From contig CM040121.1 in NCBI GenBank assembly GCA_022559845.1, positions 348,352,243 through 348,416,242 on the forward strand: a DNA stretch of 64,000 nucleotides. The letters are read 5' to 3'. Below are positions 32,975 to 42,841 of this stretch, piece after piece (within the stretch, counting starts at the first letter, position 1; the number at the start of each line of letters is the position of its first letter). Under the pieces are notes generated by a model. It searched no databases, was not told the origin of the DNA, and saw nothing but the letters and a program-made list of their open reading frames with translations. The DNA is from Amorphophallus konjac. Lineage: Eukaryota; Streptophyta; Magnoliopsida; Alismatales; Araceae. The translations under genes and the position numbers were made by a program.

Positions 32975-34963
32975 TACCCTCAACAAGCACCTCCGCCACC
33001 CCAACAGCCTCAGCGGCCCCCGCAGTACAATAATGTTCCTCCACCCACCGCCTATGGCTCTGCACGACCAGCTCCAAAAAGGGCTCATTACCCTCCTCTT
33101 CCGGAGACCTTGCCAGATATTTTCTCTGCTCTAATGTATACCAGTGACCTTCAGTTGCCTCCTGAACGCCCGAACTGGAATCCGGCTGCCGACCAATCCC
33201 GATATTGTATATTCCATCGGCAACCCGGGCACACGATAGAACGATGCTACCAGTTCAGGGACCTGGTGTATGATTTGCATGAGGGCCAGAGGATTGATTG
33301 GGCCCAGATGCACCAGTTAATTGAGGATATTAGACAGAGGCAAAAGCAAGCCAGGCAGCAGCAGGCATCACCTCAGCAACCCCCGCTACAGCAGCCCCAG
33401 CAGCAACAACAACCTCAACCGCAGCAGTAAGACCTTGGGATCCATCAAAATCCCATGCCAGTACATCAAGCTGCTCCTCCGCAACAACAACAGCCGCCGG
33501 CCCCAGCGCAAGTGAATATGGTCCAGCGCCCAGCCCCCAACGCTAGGTGGACATTTGATGATGAGACCCCCGCCCGTCTCTTGACCTTCCACCACCACTA
33601 CTCTCCCACACCTGCCATCCCCTCCATTCTTAGACCCGCCATTCCGACCGCTACACCACTCGTCACTTCCTCCGCGTCGCCTCTTAGGCCCGCTACATTC
33701 CCCTCTGCTCCGTCCGCCCTTGCACCACCACCCGCCATACCTCCCATCATTTCCCCTGAGCTTAACCCTTCACCCATTTCCCCTCCACCAGGGCCTATTA
33801 AACCCACTTCAGTCATCCTCACCTCCATCTCCACGCCATTCGCTTACCCCACCAGGCCAAGCGGGGGTCCAGTCCAGGCCGTGCCAGCATCACAATGCGC
33901 CCTTCGGAGCGGGCGTCCTTTCCAGAGAACTTTTCCTTCTCCAGGTGCGTCTGCACCAAACCCTGCAGTTTCCTCCCCTATAGTTGAGCCAGAAGAGATA
34001 GACCCTGTGCCGGGCACAAGATATGACTTACTGCATCACTTAGACCGGCTGCCGGCTAAAATCTCAGTGTTAGAACTAATCAAGAGGTCGCCACTCCACC
34101 AGGATGCCCTGAAGACCTTCCTACAGAAAGTTATGGTGAGCGAAGATGTGGCAGTGGATAGCCTGCCCTCGGTCTTGGCCACGATCACAAAGGGGCCCTC
34201 CATTTCATTCGCTGAGTCGGAGCTAGCCCCTCCCGAGGCATGGCAGATGCCGTTATGTATTACCATCTCTCTGAACAAAACAGCCGTGGAATCCGCCCTT
34301 GTAGACACGGGGGCGTCAATAAATGTCTGCCCATTGAGTACCCTTCGTGCTTGCAATATATCAGAGGACATGCTCAAGCCGACGCCGACTACCATAGCAG
34401 CCTATGATAACTCCAGACGTGCTTGTCACGGAGTGGTGACTGTGCAGGCCGAGCTAGGGCCCTTAGTTATGGATGTGGAATTTTATGTGCTGGATATAGA
34501 CCCGATGTTCAAAGCCATTCTGGGCCGTCCGTGGTTGAATAGTTTTAATGCCGTCCCCTCGACGGCCCATCAATGTCTAAAGTTCCCATTCCAAGGACGA
34601 GTGGTCAAGGTGAAGAGTGTTTCCACGGTTCAAAATGTCGACGCTATAGCCGCCAAGATTCTGCCCACACTGTGGCCGAGTAACAGGCCTGTCCTATCTG
34701 TCATGGACTTAAACTATTCGTGGGCATATGCGTCACGCAAGCCCACCGCTGTATCAACTAATGTGAAGGTCAAGCCCAAAATGAGAGACTCCAAAGGGTG
34801 GCACCTAATTCTAAAATTGGGCTATCAGCCCGGCCGGGGACTCGGCGCACAATTACAGGGCCGAACCAACCCTGTTCCCAAAGGAAGGAAGATGGGCCGT
34901 CGGGGCCTCGGTTATCATGAATCCTCCATGTCGATGCTTGGGGACTCTGGGCCGTTGACCTAG
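32975..34963 (+). pseudogene. Tat Gypsy gag knuckle, aspartic protease and G-patch segment
   Basis: This continues the same frame. YCIFHRQPGHTIERCYQFRD (about 33210) is a zinc-knuckle-like motif. A TAA at 33428-33430 lies in a Gln-rich linker. The protease active site is ALVDTGASINVCP (DTG at 34304-34312), followed by FKAILGRPWLNSF. Near 34790-34890, GWHLILKLGYQPGRGLGAQL is a G-patch-type motif, known from some Gypsy and betaretroviral polyproteins and thought to bind nucleic acid. A TAG at 34961-34963 separates it from RT in the same frame. All stops could arise by one C-to-T change. Confidence 0.85.
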
Positions 34964-34981
34964 GATTACCGACAACATTTT

Positions 34982-37368
34982 GTGAAGGGTCCGTTGCAGC
35001 CCGGCACCTTGAAGACCTCGCCGTCCAGCCTTGAAGAAAAGATAGACGAAGCTTGTGCTGTTGCTGATCCGCCACCATCACCGCAGGGGCTAGCCGGTGA
35101 CTTGGAAGACCTTTCTGATTGCTTTACGATGATGTTTTATGAAAAGGAGGGTGAACCAAAGAAGAAGGAGACACAGCTGGTGAAGCACCCTCCGATGCCA
35201 CTGGCCCACCAGGGGCCACGGAAGACAGGGAGCTCCACCGCTACTTATTCCATGTCCCCGTCCCGTCTTGCTTCCTGGTTTCAACAATTGGATTCTGTCC
35301 CTCGTTCCCCTCCACTCATGGTCGACTCGTGCTTCGCGGAGAGACCCGAAATTTTATTCGTTCCATGTGCTTGCGGGCGCTGTCCGCCCATTGATCTGTC
35401 AACCCTATTCACTCCTCCTCCCCCTAGGGCTCAGCTCCATGAAATGTGGTTTTCGTCTTCTGATCCTTTCTTTGACTGCATCTTCCCAGAGTTGTTTCCC
35501 ATGCAGCTTCCTCCTCCTCCGCCTTCTTCCTCCTGCTGCGTGATCACCTCCAGCCTCCAAAAAAAAAATGCCAATTTCAAAACGGAGGTCTCCATGGAAG
35601 ATTACGCTATGTTCTACCCAGATCCCCAGGGGCACGAGACCCCTGTTCCTCTTCCGGTAAAATTTCTCTCCTCTAAATCGGATGTACAGTGTACAGAGTC
35701 TTCTAGGTTGGTCGAGTCACTCAGGGTAGAGTCTAGTTCGAGTTCTGTCAGCCCATCCACGTCTGCGGCACCCGCCGTAGCGCGCCCCCCCAAAACCGTT
35801 CCCGATAGGTTTCTACAAGATTTGGTTGGAAGATGTCATGCTCTGTTAAGGTGTCCGGAATTTGTAGAGACTGCGATTGTCCTGGAAGATGATGAGGGAA
35901 TTGATGAGGTATGGAGCAAGGATGGATTAGGAGTATATGAAATTATGAATGAGAAAGACCCAGTAGATGATGAGGAAGATGAAATGGATGACACTGCCGA
36001 CCTATATGCCCAAGGCTTGAAAAAGTTCGACGAGCCTTCCGTAGCAGTGGATGAATCCACTAAGGAAATTAACCTCGGAACAGAAGAGGACCCCAGGCTC
36101 ATACTTATTTCCGCTAATCTCCCTCCTCAAGTCGAAGAGGAGCTTGTCAAAGTCTTGAGGGAGTACAACGATTCTTTCGCCTGGTCTTACGAAGACATGC
36201 CGGGCCTTGACCCCGCCTTGGTCGAACACAGGCTGATTCTCAAACCAGGGGCAACGCCTGTTAAACAGAAAGCAAGGAGATTCCACCCACAGATGGCCTT
36301 GAGGATTAAGGAAGAAGTCGATAAATTGCATAAGGCCAGGTTCATTAGAGTTGTGCTGTACCCACAATGGGTGGCGAACATAGTCCCGGTAATGAAGAAG
36401 AATGGTAAAATTCGAATCTGTATTGACTTCAGGGACTTAAACAAGGCATGTCCGAAAGATGATTTTCCCCTTCCTCACATCGATGTCTTGGTCGATAATA
36501 CAGCTGGGTACGAAGCCCTCTCCTTCATGGATGGTTACTTAGGGTATAACCAAATCCTTCTGGCTCCGGAGGATCAAGAAAAGACCTCGTTCACCACACC
36601 TTGGGGCACGTACTGCTACGTCGTTATGCCATTTGGGTTGAAAAATGCAGGTGCCACCTACCAAAGAGCGATGATGGCTATCTTCCACGATATGATGCAC
36701 GTTTATTTAGAAGCTTATGTGGATGATATTTTAGTCAAATCGAGGTCACAAGAAGAGCACCCCGCCATTCTAGCCAAGGTGTTGCAAAGGGCTAGGGAAT
36801 ACAAGTTGAAGATGAATCCAAAGAAATGTGTGTTCGGAGTTGCATCAGGGAAATTGCTCGGGTTTATAGTTAGTAAACGGGGGATTCAGATCGACCCAAA
36901 CAAGGCAAAGGCCGTCATGGAAATGCCGCCGCCGAAGAACATCACTGAGCTTCAAGGTTTGATCGGGCGTTTGCAATTTATCAGGAGATTCATATCTCAG
37001 CATTCGCAAAGATGCCGCCCGTTCTATGAATTACTAAAGGCAGGCACGAAATTTGAATGGAATGAACAATGTCAGAAGGCCTATGAGGAACTCAAGGTCT
37101 ACCTCTCTAATCCCCCGGTTCTAAAACCACCTGTCCCTGAGAAACCCCTGATCCTGTACATTTCTGTAATTGAGGACTCCCTAGGGGCTGTTCTGGCACA
37201 GGTAGACGATGAAGGAAAGGAAAGGGCGGCGTACTATCTCTCAAGGTTATTTAATCCCGCCGAATCCAAGTACACTACAATGGAGAAGACCTGTGCAGCA
37301 CTAGTATGGGTAGCGCAGAAGCTTAAACACTATTTTCTTGCCCACGAGGTTAGGCTCATCTCTAGAAT
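34982..37368 (+). pseudogene. Tat Gypsy reverse transcriptase and RNase H, cut by CACTA
   Basis: The same frame as gag continues. After an acidic linker the RT begins near VKQKARRFHPQM (about 36260), with IRICIDFRDLNKACPKDDFP, then YCYVVMPFGLKNAGATYQRA, and the catalytic YVDD at 36716-36727. The thumb and classical RNase H (LILYISVIEDSLGAVLAQVD, where the usual catalytic Asp is changed) follow. The frame runs into the CACTA terminus after HEVRLISR. About 24 extra residues are read from transposon DNA. The downstream half resumes at 55225 in register once the CACTA and one AAT are discounted. Confidence 0.92.
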
Positions 37369-37398
37369 CACTACCAAAAAAAGCGGGATTTCAGACGG
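37369..37398 (+). repeat. CACTA 5' terminal inverted repeat
   Basis: The 30 bp match the reverse complement of 55195-55224 at 28 of 30 positions. Confidence 0.97.
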
Positions 37399-37645
37399 AT
37401 GTTTCAGACGGAAATTTTTCTGTCTTAAAATCCGTCTGTATTTGTGACGGATTAGTTTCCGTCACAAATTCTGTTGTTATTAAGGACACACCAGACTCCC
37501 TCTGAAGATCCGTCTATAATTATAGACAGAATATATTCCGTCTTTATATACGTCGCAAATTTGGGACGGATATTCCGACGGAAATAATCCGTCTGAAATT
37601 TCAGACGGAAATAAGTTCCGTTCCTATTTCCGTCGGAAAATTCCG
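37399..37645. repeat. CACTA 5' subterminal motif cluster
   Basis: Many copies of CAGACGGA / TCCGTCTG and the related GACGGAAAT occur in both orientations, several as adjacent inverted pairs (for example TCCGTCTGAAATTTCAGACGGA near 37590). In En/Spm such subterminal repeats bind TNPA and are needed for transposition; the same role is inferred here. Confidence 0.85.
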
Positions 37646-38010
37646 CCTTTCCCGCCCCTCCCTGCTACCTCTTCCACCTGGCCCCATTTCCACCCCCCAC
37701 TCTCCCTCTCACTCTCTCCTTCCTCTGCCCTCTGCTTGCGGTCGTCGCCGCAGGAGCCGTCTTCGCCGCCGGAGCCGCCGTCCTCGCCGTAGCCGGAGGC
37801 CCCGCCATCCTCGCCGTCACCGGAGACCCCGCCGTCCTCGCCGTCCTCGCCGTCGCCGCCATTCGCCAACCTCCCTCCCTCTCACGGTCGTGGTCGCCGT
37901 CGCCGCCATCATCCTCTTCCCACGGTCGCCGTCGCCGCCGGCCGGTAAGTGGCCTCGCTCTCCCTCTCTCTCTCCCGATCATGTTCCCCTCCCTCAATCC
38001 CTCTCCCTCT
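37646..38010 (+). other. GC- and pyrimidine-rich leader, exon-like
   Basis: The region is rich in GCCGTCGCC triplets and CT tracts, with a strong splice-donor-like GGCCGGTAAGTGG at about 37940. It could be the non-coding first exon of the transposon transcript, as in En/Spm, or captured host sequence. The overlapping open frames are compositional. Confidence 0.35.
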
Positions 38011-38479
38011 CCCCTGTCCGGCTCCCTCACTCCCTCTCCCTCTCCCCTCTCGCGCTCCCTCACTCCCTCTGGCCGCCCTCCCCCACCCCCTCCACTGCCC
38101 TCTCTCCCCTGTCCGGCTCCCTCACTCCCTCTCCCTCTCCCCTCTCGCGCTCCCTCACTCCCTCTGGCCGCCCTCCCCCACCCCCTCCACTGCCCTCTCT
38201 CCCCTGTCCGGCTCCCTCACTCCCTCTCCCTCTCACTCCCTCTGGCCGCCCTCCCCCACCCCCTCCACTGCCCTCTCTCCCCTGTCCGGCTCCCTCACTC
38301 CCTCTCCCTCTCCCCTCTCGCGCTCCCTCACTCCCTCTGGCCGCCCTCCCCCACCCCCTCCACTGCCCTCTCTCCCCTGTCCGGCTCCCTCACTCCCTCT
38401 CCCTCTCCCCTCTCGCGCTCCCTCACTCCCTCTGGCCGCCCTCCCCCACCCCCTCCACTGCCCTCTCTTCCCCTGTCCG
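38011..38479 (+). repeat. 95-bp pyrimidine-rich minisatellite, five units
   Basis: The marker CCCCTGTCCG recurs at 38011, 38106, 38201, 38279, 38374 and 38470, giving steps of 95, 95, 78, 95 and 96 bp. The third unit lacks 17 bp. Open frames here are artefacts of the low-complexity pyrimidine strand. Confidence 0.92.
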
Positions 38480-39171
38480 TGGCCCCTCTCCCCCTCTCAT
38501 TATGATGCTGTTCTTGTAAAATCTAGTTTGAACATTAGGTGGATGTATTTTAATTTGTAGAATCTATCTAAAAACTCGTTGGAGTGAGATATCGCAAATT
38601 CCGAAAATAGACTCAGTTTGAACATGTCTTATTCTCCTCCAAAAATCTATCAGGGCGCATAAGTCAAGATCTTAATACTACATTTGATTAAAATGATAGA
38701 GATGTCAGATATTTTAATGAGTAGAATTTTAAAACTCATCCCCACAAATCCAGCCAAACTCCACCTAACGGAGTCATAGATAATTTGGACCCGTGGCCTA
38801 AGTGACCGTCTCACTCCCTGCCCAAATTGGCCACTGTGAACAATTTCACATCACTTGGGATCTCCCTGGGTAGCTTCTTCCTGATTAATTTGGACTGAAT
38901 TAGACTGGGGAGACTCGTCGGACCCACGGAGACTGATTTGGACTGAACAACCATGGGTTTAGTTTAACGATACACAGGTTATTTTTTTTAAAAAAAATAA
39001 ATCGCTTGTGTGAAATGCTACACATGTTCCTAGTCTTGCCCCGGACAGAACTTGATGATAGCTGCATTTTTCCTTTCCTGGGCATGTGACATTCTAAACG
39101 CAATAAATAGCCAGAGTTTACAAGAACACCATCAAAGAACCTTCATTCAATCAACAATCATTAATTTTTAG
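38480..39171 (+). other. Unassigned spacer, probably captured intron
   Basis: There is no gene in this roughly 690-bp AT-rich stretch. It ends in TTAATTTTTAG, a splice acceptor immediately before the ARF-like exon, so at least the right part is likely an intron captured with the exon. Confidence 0.4.
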
Positions 39172-39546
39172 TTCAGATGGTATGCAGGAAAGTGAAGTTC
39201 CAACTTCTGATCCGAGAAACAATGTCCTTTTTGGAGTTGACATTGATAACCCTCTTGGGATACCAATGCCTAGTGATCCTTTACTAGCAAAAAATATAAG
39301 CTCTGGCAAAGACTATCAGACTAATCTCACTTCAAACAACATTATTTCCAATTCCAGTGGCTCCAAGGAAACTCAAGCAGAATTCTCAACATCAATTGTT
39401 TCTCAATCTTTTGGGGTTCCAGATGTGGCATTTAATTCTAGTGACTCCACTAATGATAGCAGCTTTTTGATTGGTAGATCAATAGATATCACTCGGTCTT
39501 CGGGCAATGATGAGTTGAAGCAGGATCTTGCTCGACTGTTCAGCAT
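39172..39546 (+). pseudogene. Captured auxin response factor (ARF) gene fragment
   Basis: About 120 codons from near 39182 resemble the end of the middle region and the start of the PB1 (domain III) of activator-type ARFs: NNVLFGVDIDNPLGIPM, IVSQSFGVPDVAFNSSDSTN, then GRSIDITRSSGNDELKQDLA. The ARF PB1 normally continues with a GxEGQLEDP segment, but here the frame runs into a G-rich minisatellite at 39547. An intron acceptor precedes it, so the fragment was captured from genomic DNA, not from cDNA. ARFs regulate auxin-responsive genes. This fragment lacks the DNA-binding domain and could at most give a truncated peptide or small RNAs. Confidence 0.8.
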
Positions 39547-39870
39547 ACAGAGGAGAGGGGGGAGCTCTGTGGGAGGGGGGTGGAGCTTGGTGGGACGGGG
39601 AGCTCCGTGGGAGGGGGGAGGGGCATCCGAGAGGGTTCCAGTGGGGGGGAGCTCAGTGGGAGGGGGGAGGGGCATCCGAGAGGGTTCCAGTGGGGGGGGG
39701 GAGCTCTGTGGGAGGGGGGTGGGAGGGGGGGGAGCTCTGTGGGACGGGGAGCTCGGTGGGAGGGGGGAGGGGCATCCGAGAGGGTTCCAGTGGGGGGGAG
39801 CTCAGTGGGAGCAGGAGGGCGGGTGGGAGGAGGGGGAGCTTTGTGGGAGGGGGGTGTCATGTCTCGAGTG
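39547..39870 (+). repeat. G-rich minisatellite of about 49 bp
   Basis: The marker GCATCCGAGAGGGTTCCAGT recurs at 39623, 39672 and 39772, with GGAGCTCNGTGGGAGGGGGG blocks between. Many runs of four to nine G on the plus strand give strong G-quadruplex potential. It follows directly on the ARF fragment. Reading frames across it are not genes. Confidence 0.85.
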
Positions 39871-41840
39871 GCTCGACAGGCCGAGTCGCAGACCGTTGAA
39901 CCAGCTCGGAAGCTATAACTCAGTTCTGAGCGGGGTTAGTTAAATTAGATATCCCTGTTGCATTTTATTAGTTAGTGGCTGATGGATTAGTTGTTAGTTA
40001 GTGGTTGATGGATTAGCTGGAGTCATGTCTAATCGGATGCAATCTTTGGAGTCCAACTTCGAGAAATTTGAATCCCAAAATTCTCTGTCTGCTGTGGCTG
40101 ATATTCCTGGTTCTTTTCGCCATAAGTTGCACGAGTTCCCTAAATTTGATGGGAGTTATGACCCAGCTGAATGGCGATTCAAAGCTAATCGCTATTTTTA
40201 CTGTAATAATGTTCCGGATACGCAACGAGTTACTATAGCATCTTATTATTTGGATGGAGAGGCCTTACAGTGGTTTTGGCATTTCTCTAGCTCTAAAGAA
40301 TCTGTTTCTTTGCATGAGTTTTTAGCTGGGTTAGAGTCACGGTTTGGTGCAGTTTCTTCTGTGGATTCTCATGGGCAACTGAGTAAACTCAGACAAGTGG
40401 GTACAGTAGCTGCGTATCAATGGCAATTTGAGACCATGTACAATAGAATAACTGGACTTTCTGAGAAGCATTTGCTGGGTGTTTTTCTGAGTGGTTTACG
40501 AGAGGATCTTGCCTGTGAAGTTCGCTCCTTCATGCCCCATTCCTTATCACATGCTATGGAGTTGGCAAGAATTCAAGAACAAATGTTTACTGCCAGACGC
40601 CGAGCTTCACCACACTTTATCTTTTCAGCACCTCAGACACTGAAACCTTTTACTCCAAACTCTCAGCCAGCATTCTCCCCTAAAGGAGTAAACCCACCAG
40701 TTAAAAAGTTATCTACACAACAGTTGCAGGAACGAAAGGCTAAAGGCCTATGTTATAATTGTGATGATAAATGGCTTCCAGGCCACACATGCCAACCTCA
40801 TAAACTTTTTTTACTGCATCTTATTCCGGATGATAGTGATTTTGCTCCTTTAGACAGTGTGGATCCAGAACCCTTCATTGAATTCTCTCCTGTCATACAA
40901 CCCTCTCTGTCAGCTCAATATGTTACTCACTTAGCATCACCGGGCACATTGAAAGTATTAGGGAAAATGGGTACCATGTCTGTCCTGGTTTTGATTGACA
41001 ATGGGAGCACCCATAATTTTTTGGACCCCCATGTTGTAAAGAAGTTGGGATTATCTGTGACAAACTTTGATTCCCACCCTGTCAAAATAGCTGCAGGTCT
41101 CCAAATCTCTTCACAGGGTTGGTGTCCTGGAGTTAACCTTAAGATGCCTGGCATGTAATTTACTTTAGACTTTTTAATTCTTCCTCTTGGCAGTGTTGAT
41201 GTGATCTTGGGGAATACTTGGCTCTAGTTACTTGGAGATATAACCCTAAACGTTTCTCAAATGTCCATGAAGTTTTCCTTGAATGGTCAGGATTTCATAT
41301 TACATGGGTCCAAGTACTTTTCCAAGCTGGATTTGAGATCGGGTTATCATCAAATTAGAATGCATCCTGATGATGTTTACAAAACTGCCTTTAGAACACA
41401 TGAGGGACACTATGAGTAGACAACCAATTGTATGCTAAAATGTCTAAATGTGTGTTTGGGGTCAGAGAAATTGAGTATCTTGGCCACATTATTTCAGAAA
41501 AAGGGGTTGCTATGGACATGTCTAAACTACAAGCCATTTGTACTTGGCCTGTACCCCGGTCTGTGAGGGCTTTGAGAGGATTCTTAGGGCTTACAGGATA
41601 CTACAGAAAATTTATTAAAAACTATGGTCTTATTGCTGCACCTCTGACCAGTCTTCTTAAGAAGGACAGTTATAGTTGGAGCCCATCTTCTCATCAAGCC
41701 TTCTTATAGCTTAAAGAGGCTATGTCAACTGCCCCAGTTCTTGTCTTGCCTGATTTTTCAGAAACTTTTGTAGTCGAGTGTGATGCTAGTGGAACTGGCA
41801 TGGGAGCAATTCTCATGCAAAAAGGACGTCCTACCATTCT
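39871..41840 (+). pseudogene. Chromovirus-type Gypsy remnant (gag, protease, deleted RT)
   Basis: From about 40025 the gag reads FRHKLHEFPKFDGSYDPAEW, LDGEALQWFWHF and a CCHC-like CYNCDDKWLPGHTC, followed by the protease LVLIDNGSTHNFLD (41000). The frame stops at 41156. Protease continues past it (LGNTW) and then jumps to RT at about 41313 ([20 protein letters not shown]). After a TAG near 41418 it jumps again to YAKMSKCVFGVREIEYLGHI (41428) and on to the classical RNase H ([16 protein letters not shown]). The catalytic YVDD part of RT is deleted, and no integrase or LTR is seen. This is a filler fragment within the CACTA, dead. Confidence 0.85.
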
Positions 41841-42256
41841 TGAGGCCGTACATGCTCCACTGAGGTTGAAAGTGATCCCATTTGAACCTTGTCTTATGAT
41901 GATAAGAAGATATAGAGAAATGGAATGACCACATATCTTAAGTAGTACATATATACAAAGATGTGGATAAATGCAAAGAAATCAGAATTCTCTATAGCAA
42001 TAGGTAAATACCCAAAAAATTCATTTTGTGATTTAAAACTTTGTGGATTTTAATTGCATGTAAATATAATTTTAAATCTGATTTTAATAGAAATTTGATG
42101 TTAATTTAGCTCAAAAATGTAGATTGTTTTGCTTCGATGTTATTCATTTGAAAATTTTTGTAATTTGGGTGTTATTTAATTTGATATGTGCATAATGATA
42201 ATTGCGTTGTTATTTAATTTTATGTTATATAAATGCATGGGGTATTCCTGTGAGTT
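41841..42256. other. AT-rich spacer, nothing recognised
   Basis: No gene or repeat is seen in this stretch, which is markedly AT-rich from about 41930 onward. Confidence 0.5.
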
Positions 42257-42293
42257 GAGGTGCGTGGGTGCGACCTAACATTACACGCACCTC
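42257..42293 (+). other. Short hairpin, 10-bp perfect stem
   Basis: GAGGTGCGTG (42257-42266) is complementary to CACGCACCTC (42284-42293), with a 17-nt loop. It is the first of three inverted repeats in 430 bp upstream of TNP2. Confidence 0.7.
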
Positions 42294-42331
42294 AGGAGAG
42301 CGCGTTAAAACCGTGTCAATGTGCCTTCCCG

Positions 42332-42405
42332 TTCAAGACTTTGGGATTGATATGTATGTTCTCATTTATTTATGAGAATGTATATATCTACCTCAAAGTC
42401 TTGAA
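42332..42405 (+). ncRNA. Pre-miRNA-like hairpin in CACTA element (candidate)
   Basis: Two 34-nt arms (42332-42365 and 42372-42405) pair around a 6-nt loop. 28 positions are Watson-Crick, four would be G-U in RNA, and two are mismatched. The outer 12 bp (TTCAAGACTTTG) are perfect. It lies about 440 bp upstream of the TNP2 start in the same orientation. Structure is all that is seen; expression and processing are unknown. CACTA elements are known hosts of a miRNA in rice (miR820), which makes the idea plausible. Confidence 0.45.
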
Positions 42406-42431
42406 TTGTCCCGTTTGGACAGTCTGTGAAT

Positions 42432-42684
42432 GTTTGATCGCACTTAGGCAGTCATTTACTATATATGTTTGTATGGTTTGTTGAGAATTTCGGTTGCGTC
42501 TCCTCACTCTTCTCTGATATACCATTATTGATTTTGAGTGTTTTCTTAACCACTTACTTGTAAGTGTTTAAGAAAATTTCAAAATCAATAAATATATTTG
42601 GTATATCGGAGAAGTGTGGGGAGATGATGCCGAAATTTTTAGCAAATCGTGCAGCACATATAGTAAGTGATTGTGCGATCAAAC
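42432..42684 (+). other. Long fold-back, about 125-bp arms
   Basis: The left arm (42432-42557) and right arm (about 42560-42684) are inverted copies with roughly 80 per cent identity. The ends are perfect GTTTGATCGCAC / GTGCGATCAAAC, and the centre CACTTAC-TT-GTAAGTG is almost loopless. A transcript would make a long double-stranded RNA suited to siRNA production. It may alternatively be a small fold-back transposon or a local inverted duplication. Confidence 0.8.
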
Positions 42685-42841
42685 CTTCATGGATGGGTTA
42701 AAAAGTGATAATCTAATCAATATTCCTCTTCCAACTGCAAATGGTCTATGATGAACGATGTGAGGAAAGGGTCGGGTGTAATATTATGAGTAATGATTTG
42801 AAAGTTAGGATGTGTATTGTCATTTATTGGGTGCAGGCAAA

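Noticed and set aside
37890..38560. Long overlapping plus-strand frames of 170-209 codons
   Set aside because: They are compositional, from the CT-rich 95-bp minisatellite. All three frames are open and rich in Pro/Ser/Leu.
39540..39918. Gly- or Pro-rich frames on both strands
   Set aside because: They come from the G-rich minisatellite and have no domain. Only the ARF-like part before 39547 is meaningful.
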